Positions 56,137 through 63,629 of a DNA stretch of 64,000 nt are shown piece after piece. The position numbers and the translations under genes are program-made. Numbering within the stretch: the first letter of the stretch is position 1; every line of letters starts with the position of its first letter. The notes beneath the pieces were generated by a model. That model was given only the letters and a program-made list of their open reading frames with translations. It ran no database searches and was not told the DNA's origin. This stretch comes from Rubripirellula tenax (GTDB lineage: Bacteria > Planctomycetota > Planctomycetia > Pirellulales > Pirellulaceae), in contig NZ_SJPW01000008.1 in the NCBI RefSeq assembly GCF_007860125.1, positions 347,553 through 411,552 on the forward strand, in the 5' to 3' direction.

Positions 56137-56229
56137 AATTCAAAAAAACCACGAGAGGAACTCGTAACTCTGTTGCCGCAATCCCACTCGACGTCAACTT
56201 TGCCACGAACCGCTCAACTTTTCGGGGCT

Positions 56230-56349
56230 TCATCGCAACGAACCCCCTAGCATCGGATCATCCACACTGATGATCCTCGCCGGTACGGGTATGGATCGAC
56301 CGATTTTGCCGCTGGCTCGGATCGTAAGCGTCGAAACGCCAAACCCCAT
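56230..56349 (-). CDS. Possible 39-residue small protein
   Basis: An ATG-initiated frame in the lipase 3' trailer, translating as MGFGVSTLTIRASGKIGR and ending DPMLGGSLR, with balanced composition. It lacks a Shine-Dalgarno sequence and has no recognisable family. It may be chance. Confidence 0.2.
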   Translation of the reverse strand: MGFGVSTLTIRASGKIGRSIPVPARIISVDDPMLGGSLR

Positions 56350-56425
56350 GGTGCCGCGTGACTCGTGGCGCGGTTAAGTAGACTTTGCGGGCGTGTCAAC
56401 TTTGGTTGAAGAAGCCGCCGCGTTG

Positions 56426-58534
56426 CTATCGTTCCATCACCAGCGGAAGCGATGGCGCGTTGGCATCGACGACTTCGACCGATTCGAGCTGGGCGACTCG
56501 GTCTTTCCCATCGATCTCTTGCAGATGTTCCAACAGAATCCGGCGGACTTCGAAGACGGCTTTGGGCGTCATATGGACAGACGTATGGGGTGCGTCCACG
56601 ATCAGTTCGCTTTCGGTGTCTTCCATGTGGGCGCTCGCATACTCAACGACTCCGTCGCCCTTTTCGGTTCGGCCGGTGATCAGCGTCGGATTTTCGAGGA
56701 CGCCGATGATGTTGTGATACTTCACGCCCGGCGCGTGCTTGGCTCGCATCATGACGGGAAAGATAGGCGATTCGGGAGCCAGCGAGTCGATCGCGTTGGC
56801 GACCGTTAACAGTTCGGTGTCTTTGAACACACTCGGATTCAGCTCGGCCAGGCGGCTGCCGGTTCGGATCGCCATTTTGGGCAGCTTGATGAATTTTCGA
56901 GCCAGCCAGCGAGTGTAGTCGTTAGCGAACTCGCTTCCCCGGTGCGGAGTCCCGATCGTGATCACGCGCTTGACGGAGGTATTGGGGCGGAAGAACAATG
57001 TGCTGACCAATTTGAAACGATCGTCGTCATCGCCCTTCAATTTGGCAATCGCTTCGTCTGCGCTACGTACCGGTTCGTTACTGACGATTTTCCAGAACTC
57101 GTCGCCGCTATCGATCGTCTGCATGCGGCTGACCAGTCCTCCCATGCTGTGTCCGACCAACACCATTTCATCGAGCGGTTGATCACGGCGGTTTTCATCG
57201 AAGACCTTGCGCATCGCGGTCAAGTCGGTGCGCAATTGGGTGGCGGACAACCAAAACGGCTGGCCGGACGGATAGAGGTAAAACCAAAACTGGTAACGTT
57301 CGCGAATCTCGGGAAAACTGCGCAGATCGTTGAACATATCCATCCACGTCATCGGACTGGACCACAACCCGTGAACCATCAGCACCGGAATCCGCTCGGG
57401 GTCGTAGGGTTCCAGCATGTATAGGCCGCGGCGGTTGGCCGACTCGTTGGGATTGAGTAGGCCTTCGGTGGCTTCATTCCGTTTGCGGAAGTCGGGGCTG
57501 TCCAAGAAGTAGGCCAACGGTGTCGTCAAGTCAGTTTCCAACGGCACCCACTGCTCGGCCAATTGGATTTGGTTGGCACGCAATGGATCAAAGAACTCGA
57601 GCACACAGACCCGCGATTCCCCCGCTCGTCCGCCGCCCCGAGGTTTGACGCATCGCATCAACGCGCTGACCGAATAACTCAATCCCTTGGGATAGTATTT
57701 TTCTCGGGGGTCGTTGTCTTCCGGCGGACGGCGTACCGCGATCAATGGAACGCCGAGCCCGTAAGTGGTGTGTTGGTTACGGAGAGTCTGGATGTCGTAG
57801 TCGCTGACGAATTCGTAGTGATCGAATTCATCCGTTTTCCATTGACCACGCATTTCGGTGCGAACGACAAACTCGCGATCTTCGGTCTTGATCGTGTAGG
57901 TTTGCCCGGGCTGGATTTGGTTTTCACTGCACAACAATCGCAGCGTGTCTTCGAGCGACTCGTTGTACAGGTCACATGCGCCACGGAACTGGGGGTCGTA
58001 GAAGTTGCGTGTGTTGCCTAGGTCATCGCTGAACAAATAGTCATAGCTATTGGTCAACGCAATGCCGTACTGGTTCAACGCATCGCTGACGCGGCCGGCC
58101 TTCTCTGCTTTTTTGCCTTCGACATACGCCAGTTCGCTCAGGGCGTAGATCAGTTCAGCTTCCGGATTCTCAGTCACCCGTTTGCGAATGTGTGCGAAGC
58201 AAACACTGCTGTTGCGCAGATACTGGTCTTCCAAGTCGAATCGGCGAAGCGTGTGCCAAGTTCGTTCGCTGACCTCGGGACCTTTCCGGCCGACCAGGTG
58301 CAAGGTTTGTGTCAGCGGATTGTCGCGAATCTTTCGACTGGCCAAGTAACTTGGCGTCGCACATCCGCTGTGAAACAGCATCACCATCGCGAACGCAAAA
58401 CCGAAACACGAACGAATGCTCCGACCTCGAAATCGTTCGGCAAAGGGCGATTCGGCAAGTGCGCAGGCGACCGAATCGACCTTTCGTCGACCGTTTTCGG
58501 TAAATCGCTGAGGACCAAAAGAGGACTGCATCAT
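56426..58534 (-). CDS. Lipoprotein alpha/beta-hydrolase (PGAP1/lipase-like)
   Basis: A 702-residue protein. After a basic N-terminus there is a hydrophobic segment and a lipobox-like FHSGC at about residue 58, so it is probably a lipoprotein. A helical N-terminal region of about 300 residues precedes the hydrolase core: VLMVHGLWSSPMTW, GHSMGGLVSRM (nucleophile Ser), ITIGTPHRGSEF and a C-terminal DAPHTSVHMTP with the likely His. PGAP1-like enzymes hydrolyse acyl chains on lipids or anchors. The exact start among the N-terminal Met residues is uncertain. Confidence 0.85.
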   Translation of the reverse strand: MMQSSFGPQRFTENGRRKVDSVACALAESPFAERFRGRSIRSCFGFAFAMVMLFHSGCATPSYLASRKIRDNPLTQTLHLVGRKGPEVSERTWHTLRRFDLEDQYLRNSSVCFAHIRKRVTENPEAELIYALSELAYVEGKKAEKAGRVSDALNQYGIALTNSYDYLFSDDLGNTRNFYDPQFRGACDLYNESLEDTLRLLCSENQIQPGQTYTIKTEDREFVVRTEMRGQWKTDEFDHYEFVSDYDIQTLRNQHTTYGLGVPLIAVRRPPEDNDPREKYYPKGLSYSVSALMRCVKPRGGGRAGESRVCVLEFFDPLRANQIQLAEQWVPLETDLTTPLAYFLDSPDFRKRNEATEGLLNPNESANRRGLYMLEPYDPERIPVLMVHGLWSSPMTWMDMFNDLRSFPEIRERYQFWFYLYPSGQPFWLSATQLRTDLTAMRKVFDENRRDQPLDEMVLVGHSMGGLVSRMQTIDSGDEFWKIVSNEPVRSADEAIAKLKGDDDDRFKLVSTLFFRPNTSVKRVITIGTPHRGSEFANDYTRWLARKFIKLPKMAIRTGSRLAELNPSVFKDTELLTVANAIDSLAPESPIFPVMMRAKHAPGVKYHNIIGVLENPTLITGRTEKGDGVVEYASAHMEDTESELIVDAPHTSVHMTPKAVFEVRRILLEHLQEIDGKDRVAQLESVEVVDANAPSLPLVMER

Positions 58535-58630
58535 GCGTCAACGACCGTTCCCCGAGACTGTTATCGATCCGATCGAAGAACAAGCGAGGGTCCGGCGGTT
58601 CGAGCTTCCTTGCCGAGCATCCGTAGCACG

Positions 58631-58654
58631 AGATCGACGACAACCTGTCGATCT
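58631..58654. repeat. 8-bp inverted repeat downstream of the TadE operon
   Basis: AGATCGAC and GTCGATCT flank an 8-nt loop in the 225-bp gap between the acidic TadE gene and the lipase gene. No T-run on the minus strand, so its role as a terminator is doubtful. Confidence 0.35.
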
Positions 58655-58759
58655 TCTTGAACGTTAGAAAGCAATCGACGTTGATGTCAACGCAGTTTCC
58701 AAGGACGGCCGTGAAACCGAGCCGATTTCGCCGTCTGGGCTATCCCGTAGCCGGCCAAA

Positions 58760-59383
58760 TTACAGCATCGGTGGGGGGGGCGGAGGCGGCGGTGGCGGCG
58801 GTGGCGGCGGTGGCGGGTCGTCATCGTCATCGTCGTCGTCGTCATCGTCATCGTCATCGTCGTCGTCGTCATCGTCATCGTCATCGTCGTCGTCGTCGTC
58901 GTCTTCCGGTTCCGGTTCCGGTTCCGGCTCGGGTTCCGGTGGAGGTGTTGGGATGGTGGTGGCCATTTGCATGGGCGATCGTTCTGTCATCAACCGTGAA
59001 CGGCCGGTCAAATTTCCGGATACATAGCTGGGAATCACAAACGAATTGGTCGAAAACGGTGCCGTCACGACCACTTCGACCAGCGACGTGGAGTCGTCGA
59101 TCGTGTCGGGTGAGACCGACACGACCGCGTCATTGATCCCGATGATCGCCAAGTGATCTTTGGCAACTTGCACGACATCGCCCGTGTTGGCGCCCGGAAC
59201 GATGGCGGCGCGAGCGGCCAGGTAAGCGGCGTGATCGACGGTGTGTCGCAGCATGCTGACGCGAGTCAATTCGATGCCGCCGAAAATCAATGCCACCAAA
59301 ACGGTCAGGGCCACCGCAAATTCGACGGCGGTTGCGGCTCTTCGTTGCGATCTTGCGTGAGTGGACGATTTGAAGTCGTACAT
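58760..59383 (-). CDS. TadE-like pseudopilin with poly-Asp/poly-Pro tail
   Basis: A 207-residue protein. The N-terminus is TadE-like: RRAATAVEFAVALTVLVALIFGG, a hydrophobic helix with the conserved Glu, then LAARAAIVPGAN. The C-terminus is extreme low complexity: five Glu-Pro pairs, 29 consecutive Asp (58817-58903) and 16 consecutive Pro (58769-58816) before ML and the stop. TadE proteins are minor pseudopilins of Flp/Tad machinery, and the tail would face outside. Third gene of a TadE-TadG-TadE set. Frame and composition of the body support a real gene. Confidence 0.85.
   Translation of the reverse strand: MYDFKSSTHARSQRRAATAVEFAVALTVLVALIFGGIELTRVSMLRHTVDHAAYLAARAAIVPGANTGDVVQVAKDHLAIIGINDAVVSVSPDTIDDSTSLVEVVVTAPFSTNSFVIPSYVSGNLTGRSRLMTERSPMQMATTIPTPPPEPEPEPEPEPEDDDDDDDDDDDDDDDDDDDDDDDDDDDDDPPPPPPPPPPPPPPPPML
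58769..58816 (-). repeat. Poly-proline codon tract (16 Pro)
   Basis: Sixteen consecutive CCN codons on the minus strand, ending two codons before the stop. It contains an 8-C homopolymer (58773-58780) that could slip and alter only the last few residues. It should need EF-P for translation. Confidence 0.9.
58817..58903 (-). repeat. Poly-aspartate trinucleotide microsatellite (29 Asp)
   Basis: Twenty-nine GAC/GAT codons. The codon pattern shows a perfect 27-bp tandem duplication (58832-58858 and 58859-58885), indicating expansion by replication slippage or unequal exchange. Changes in multiples of three keep the frame. Confidence 0.92.
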
Positions 59384-59422
59384 GAAATTCCAACAATGGT
59401 TTTCAAGGGAGCTGATTCAAAG

Positions 59423-60571
59423 CTATTGAGTCAGGAGTGTGGGGAGTCGACGCGCGATGTCTTGAAACGCGATTTTCAGTTGAGCAGCCGTGACGGCATG
59501 GAAGTGCTCGCCGCCGCCGATTTCCGCCACTTCTTGCATCGCAGCCTGGGCGGCTTCGTCGCTGAACGTGACGGTAAAGACGGTCACACCCTTGGTAGCT
59601 GCTTCCTTTGCGGCCCATTTCGGTGCGGTTCCGTAGTTCTGGACGCCATCTGTCAACACGATCATGACCTTCGACGCGTGCGGTCGTGCAAACGCCGCAT
59701 CGGTAACCGCCCACAAGCCTTCGTAGATCCCCCAGCCGATCGCGGTCCCGCCAGCCACGAAGTTGACGGACACCTCGTCAAGTTTTTCGATGACTTTCGT
59801 GTAGTCGGTGGTCAAACGCTGTGGAGTCGACTTGTTCGTGTTGTAAATCGAAAGCGCCAACTGCTCTTCCTGTGGCGAATCATTCAATTCGTCGTTGAAT
59901 GCCTTCACCGCAGCAATCAAGTCCAACCACCGTGCATTCGGAGGCACGGGATCGCCAAAGTCCCATCCGGGAGGCGCCGAGGAGGGTGCCGGCGGATAAG
60001 CGGCGACTTCCGACGAACTGTAAGCCATGGATCCACTTCGATCGACAACCAACACGCAGTCGATCACGCCCTGAGTGCTTGTCGCACTTCGTAGCGGACG
60101 AACATCGAAAAGACCCGCAAAGAACGGAAATACGGGTGGGACACCGGCGCCGCTTCCGCCGGCGAACGATGTGGTGGACAAGCGAATCGAATTGGTGACG
60201 CCACTGGTCGTGGGTGTGAACGTGTAAGGATCATTGGCGTACGTCCGCAGACTGGTTCCGAATTCTAAATCGGATGCGGCAATCGGAACGACGAAACTGC
60301 CGATCGGGTTTCTCGTCGCGGCCTCTTGCGCCGCCAAGAGCGTTTCCGCTTCGTCCCCGGTGAGCGCATATGTTCGTCCTGCAGCGCGAGCAGCCGAGTC
60401 GACAGCAATCTGGACTTCGGTATTGACCGATTCCATGTGCGCGACGTTGATCGCGAAAGCAGACAAAATGAACAGCACGGGAAGTAGAACGCAGATCAGA
60501 ACCATGGTGGCTCCGGTGCGTTGCCTTGTAACTTGTGCGCTGGCGAAGGACGGATTCTGAAGATGGATCAT
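59423..60571 (-). CDS. TadG-like protein with VWA domain
   Basis: A 382-residue protein from ATG 60571. The N-terminal prepilin-like segment RTGATMVLICVLLPVLFILSAF and VQIAVDSAARAAGR are TadG hallmarks. A VWA domain in the C-terminal half has MIDAS DRSGS in LVVDRSGSMAYS, and the ending VTAAQLKIAFQDIARRL is typical. TadG-like proteins act at the cell envelope with Tad pili. It lies between two TadE-like genes on the same strand. Confidence 0.88.
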   Translation of the reverse strand: MIHLQNPSFASAQVTRQRTGATMVLICVLLPVLFILSAFAINVAHMESVNTEVQIAVDSAARAAGRTYALTGDEAETLLAAQEAATRNPIGSFVVPIAASDLEFGTSLRTYANDPYTFTPTTSGVTNSIRLSTTSFAGGSGAGVPPVFPFFAGLFDVRPLRSATSTQGVIDCVLVVDRSGSMAYSSSEVAAYPPAPSSAPPGWDFGDPVPPNARWLDLIAAVKAFNDELNDSPQEEQLALSIYNTNKSTPQRLTTDYTKVIEKLDEVSVNFVAGGTAIGWGIYEGLWAVTDAAFARPHASKVMIVLTDGVQNYGTAPKWAAKEAATKGVTVFTVTFSDEAAQAAMQEVAEIGGGEHFHAVTAAQLKIAFQDIARRLPTLLTQ

Positions 60572-60638
60572 GATGATTGTCCAGCAATACGAGTCAAAGC
60601 GATAACTGAACCGACGAGAAGCGAAACTAGCATTGCAT

Positions 60639-61064
60639 TCACTCGGCACGAAGCGAGACGGATTTTTGCAGCGTCTTGTCGATATAGAGCCAGCCACCTG
60701 CCATCGTGTTGTCTGCGAACGCGGCTGTGACCGTGACGGTGAACCAATCGCCTTGTTTAAGCGTGGCTGGGTCGGCCGGATCCATTTCGACGGTGTACGA
60801 CTGGACGCTGTGATCATCGAGCAACGTTTCGCACTGGAATGCAACGTTGGTGGCCATTGCGCCGGGAACGATTCCGACGCGAGCGCCCTCGAAGGCCGTC
60901 GTCTTTAACGACTGTTGGACGAATAGCAGCGTGCAGGCTTCGATCGTCGCCAACGTCAAAATGACGAGTACGGGAAGACAAACAGCAAGCTCGACAACAG
61001 CAACGCCGAATCGCGGGCCAGATTTCGGGCCTGATCTTGGTTTCTGAATACGAATAACGGACAT
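60639..61064 (-). CDS. TadE-like pseudopilin
   Basis: A 141-residue protein from ATG 61064 (MSVIRIQKP). The TadE signature is VAVVELAVCLPVLVILTLATIEACTLLF, then AFEGARVGIVPGA. The C-terminal half is beta-rich and of normal complexity, unlike the related gene two downstream. First gene of the set; the 139-bp gap upstream should carry the promoter. Tad ATPase, secretin and Flp pilin genes are not in the window. Confidence 0.87.
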   Translation of the reverse strand: MSVIRIQKPRSGPKSGPRFGVAVVELAVCLPVLVILTLATIEACTLLFVQQSLKTTAFEGARVGIVPGAMATNVAFQCETLLDDHSVQSYTVEMDPADPATLKQGDWFTVTVTAAFADNTMAGGWLYIDKTLQKSVSLRAE

Positions 61065-61203
61065 GTCACATCGCGGGGCAATAGATTCAACAGACAAAGG
61101 TCTATTGGGAACCTATGTCACACAGGCGACTTGAACGCGTTACAAAGCGAAAAGATGTGGTGATCCATCCCCTCAAGCTGCATTCACAGTAGAGATAACG
61201 CGA

Positions 61204-62010
61204 TTACGCGGGTTGGGCGTATCGAATCAAGAATGCGGCCGTCGACTCAATGACAAAATCGATGTCGCGCGGTTCATTGACCAACAGATGATCACTTCCG
61301 TCGAGCGAGATTAGGCTGATTGGCGTGGGCTCGGCTGCGTGCGGCGACGATTGAATCAGCCCAAGAATCCGAATCGCGTGGTCGAATCCGACCGTGCGAT
61401 CGAGGGGAGAATGGAACAGTAATGTCGGGCACTGGATCCGCGAAATCAAAGCCGGAAGATCGTGGCTGCGAAAATCGTCAAGCATTTCGCGACGAATGGT
61501 CCAGGCCCGACCGCCGATCGAGACGGTTCCAACGCCATCGGACTCGATTGCCGGGTCCATATGCGAAAGCAATTTGGCTAGGTGAACGGTTTCGCTGGGC
61601 GCGGCAAGTGCAACGACGGTTCGCGGTTTCGTCTCCGTCGGCATTCCCGCCGTGGCGAGCGATGCGGCGCCGCCGAACGAATGGCCGATCAAGGCATCGA
61701 CGCGTCCAAACTCGCCCGTCGTGAACTCCATCGCCGAACGCAGGTCGCCAAGGTTGGTGGTGAAGTTGGTGTGCGAAAAATCTCCTTCGCTGCCGCCCAA
61801 ACCCGTCATGTCGTATCGCAGGCACGCGATGCCACGCGCGGCCAAACCACGAGACGTACGAACGATCGCTTTGAGATCCTTGTTGCAGGTGAAGCAATGG
61901 CTAAACACGGCAACGACCAAAGGATCGGCGTCGGTGGGTCGATCAACGATTCCGGCAAGCGATTCGCCACTGCCACCGACGAATTTGACACGATACGAAG
62001 TCGTTTGCAC
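61204..62010 (-). CDS. Cytoplasmic alpha/beta hydrolase (serine aminopeptidase/S33-like)
   Basis: A 268-residue hydrolase with SHCFTCNKD near residue 37, CLRYDMTGLGGSEG, the nucleophile elbow GHSFGGA (Ser about 110), FHSPLDRTVGF (Asp) and SLDGSDHLL (His). This matches the hydrolase half of planctomycete and proteobacterial hydrolase-OsmC fusions, here without OsmC. It begins 8 nt after the floA stop, so it is co-transcribed with floA. Substrate unknown. Confidence 0.82.
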   Translation of the reverse strand: MQTTSYRVKFVGGSGESLAGIVDRPTDADPLVVAVFSHCFTCNKDLKAIVRTSRGLAARGIACLRYDMTGLGGSEGDFSHTNFTTNLGDLRSAMEFTTGEFGRVDALIGHSFGGAASLATAGMPTETKPRTVVALAAPSETVHLAKLLSHMDPAIESDGVGTVSIGGRAWTIRREMLDDFRSHDLPALISRIQCPTLLFHSPLDRTVGFDHAIRILGLIQSSPHAAEPTPISLISLDGSDHLLVNEPRDIDFVIESTAAFLIRYAQPA

Positions 62011-62018
62011 GGCGGTGG

Positions 62019-63023
62019 CTAACCCTGACCGCCCGTAACCGACCCGATACGACCGGCTCGAAACGCATCCGCCATCGCCATCGGAACTTCGGCTTCCGCC
62101 AAAACCAACGCAGATCGGTTTTCGGTAACCTTCGCCTTCATCTGCTGCTCTTGTGCGATTGCTTCAGCGCGTCGGCTCTCGGCTTCGGCGCGGGCAACAC
62201 GCATATCGGCTTCGGCTTGATCGCTTTGCAGTCGAGCACCGATGTTTTCGCCGACGTCGATATCAGCGATGTCGATGGAAACGATTTGAAACGCAGTTTG
62301 AGCATCCAGGCCGCGAGACAAGACGACTTTCGAGATCATGTCGGGGTTTTCGAGCACATCGAAGTGCGAACTCGCCGATCCGATCGAGCTGATGATTGCT
62401 TCGCCGACCCGCGCTACAATCGTGTCCTCGGTCGCGCCGCCGATCAATTGGCTGATGTTGGTTCGTACAGTGACGCGAGTGCGGACGCGAAGCTCGATGC
62501 CATTTCGAGAAATCGCCGATAGTGTCGTCTTTCCACTTCGCGACGAATCGGGACAGTCGATCACCTTGGGGTAAACACTGGTTTGGACCGCATCAAGAAC
62601 GTCACGTCCGGCCAAGTCGATTGCCGAGGCTTGGTCAAAATCGAGCGGAATTTCGGCCCGGTGTGCTGCGATGATGGCGTGAATCACATTCATGACGTTT
62701 CCGCCGGCCAAATAGTGGGCCTCGAGTCGCCGCGTGCTGATTCCCGAATTGCGATCGATGCTCAAACCGGCCTGGGCGGACATCACTTTGGCTTGAACGA
62801 CGATGTTCGGATTCACTTTCGTGAAGTGCATCCGAATCAGGCTAACCAGGCTGATGTCGGCGACCGACATGTACGCCTGGAACCAGAGTTTGAAGTAGCG
62901 AAAGAAAAAGAACGCCAGCACCAAGCTCATCAGCGCCGCAAAGCCGCAAACGGCAAGAATGACGTAGCCGGTGATGGATTGTTGGGCCAAGGGTGCCGCA
63001 AGGGATTCGAATCGAATCAGCAT
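62019..63023 (-). CDS. floA: Flotillin-like membrane scaffold protein FloA
   Basis: A 334-residue protein of the UPF0365/FloA family: an N-terminal membrane segment (about 20-46), the FFRYFKLWFQAYMSVADISLVSLIRM stretch, a PHB domain (about 70-230) and a C-terminal Ala/Glu-rich coil with repeated EAE/AEA. FloA organises membrane microdomains and fluidity in Bacillus. It is followed at 8 nt by an alpha/beta hydrolase gene and preceded by a small conserved-looking gene 93 bp upstream. Confidence 0.95.
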   Translation of the reverse strand: MLIRFESLAAPLAQQSITGYVILAVCGFAALMSLVLAFFFFRYFKLWFQAYMSVADISLVSLIRMHFTKVNPNIVVQAKVMSAQAGLSIDRNSGISTRRLEAHYLAGGNVMNVIHAIIAAHRAEIPLDFDQASAIDLAGRDVLDAVQTSVYPKVIDCPDSSRSGKTTLSAISRNGIELRVRTRVTVRTNISQLIGGATEDTIVARVGEAIISSIGSASSHFDVLENPDMISKVVLSRGLDAQTAFQIVSIDIADIDVGENIGARLQSDQAEADMRVARAEAESRRAEAIAQEQQMKAKVTENRSALVLAEAEVPMAMADAFRAGRIGSVTGGQG

Positions 63024-63116
63024 CGGGGTAACGTCTCCGCGAGGAACCGAAAAAACATGGTTGCAGATCAGCCCAGATCATAGCGTATCGGAGTCAATCG
63101 CAGGGCCGGGAACCGA

Positions 63117-63371
63117 TCAAACGTATTTCTTCAGCGCTTCGAGCACTAACTCGGGACTGTCTTTTTCCTGCAGGTTGGCAATCTGATCAGCGGTCAAACC
63201 GACTTTTTCCAGGTGGCTTGCCAGTCGTTTCCAGACGGTCGCACGTTTTTTGCCCTCGCTGAGGTACAATTCCGTGACCGCTTCCTGGGCCTTTTGAAGG
63301 CCGATGGAGTCGCGATTTTGGTAGTAGTTTTTGATGATTTTTTCTTGATGGCGGGTGCGCGGTTCAGCCAT
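63117..63371 (-). CDS. Small helical protein of unknown function
   Basis: An 84-residue protein from ATG 63371 (MAEPRTRHQEKIIKNYYQNRD). Charged and helical, with KNYYQNRDSIGLQKAQEAVTELYLSEGKKRATVWKRL. I do not recognise a named family, but composition and a defined start suggest a real gene. It is on the same strand as floA. The leader has a 7-bp hairpin at 63431-63451. Confidence 0.7.
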   Translation of the reverse strand: MAEPRTRHQEKIIKNYYQNRDSIGLQKAQEAVTELYLSEGKKRATVWKRLASHLEKVGLTADQIANLQEKDSPELVLEALKKYV

Positions 63372-63430
63372 GGAATTGCTCAGCAAAGGGTGTTGGAGAA
63401 ATCGGTCGGTGCCGGTCGGTCGGCCCCTTA

Positions 63431-63451
63431 AGGATCGGACGAAACGATCCT
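63431..63451. promoter_or_regulatory. Hairpin in the leader of the small protein gene
   Basis: AGGATCG and CGATCCT form a perfect 7-bp stem with a 7-nt loop, 60-80 bp upstream of ATG 63371 on the minus strand. A candidate operator or leader structure. Confidence 0.3.
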
Positions 63452-63498
63452 ATTCTATGGGTGGTCCATCTTTGAAGGCGTCGACGCTTTCGATGAGG

Positions 63499-63560
63499 TT
63501 GCCCCAGTCGCTGTTTTGCCCCAGTTTTTTGCTCGGCACCCGTCTTGCACCAGTCTGGGG
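63499..63560 (+). promoter_or_regulatory. Possible alternative-hairpin leader of aroH
   Basis: TTGCCCCAGT occurs twice (63499-63508, 63516-63525) and either CCCCAG copy can pair with CTGGGG at 63555-63560. The two hairpins are mutually exclusive. Located 70 bp upstream of aroH; the functional link is speculative. Confidence 0.2.
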
Positions 63561-63629
63561 TTCAAAAACAAAGAAAAACGACCGACCGATACTTCTATTC
63601 TCTCGTTCTCTCACGAATAGTTTTTTGCA

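Larger units (their letters stand above)
55916..56425. other. 510-bp gap: GNAT promoter, terminator and lipase 3' trailer
   Basis: It holds the GNAT leader (AT-rich near 55950-55990), a strong minus-strand terminator at 56099-56136 and about 290 bp between that terminator and the lipase stop at 56426. The trailer has a 39-codon minus-strand frame (56230-56349) but no clear gene. It could be a long 3' UTR or hold a small RNA. Confidence 0.5.

Noticed and set aside
56050-56250. A plus-strand open frame across the lipase terminator
   Set aside because: It reads through a clear terminator hairpin, is Lys/Thr/Ser-rich without a domain and lacks a Shine-Dalgarno sequence.
58657-59136. A plus-strand frame rich in Arg, His and Val opposite the poly-Asp tract
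   Set aside because: Complement of GAC/GAT repeats; the minus-strand TadE frame is the convincing one.
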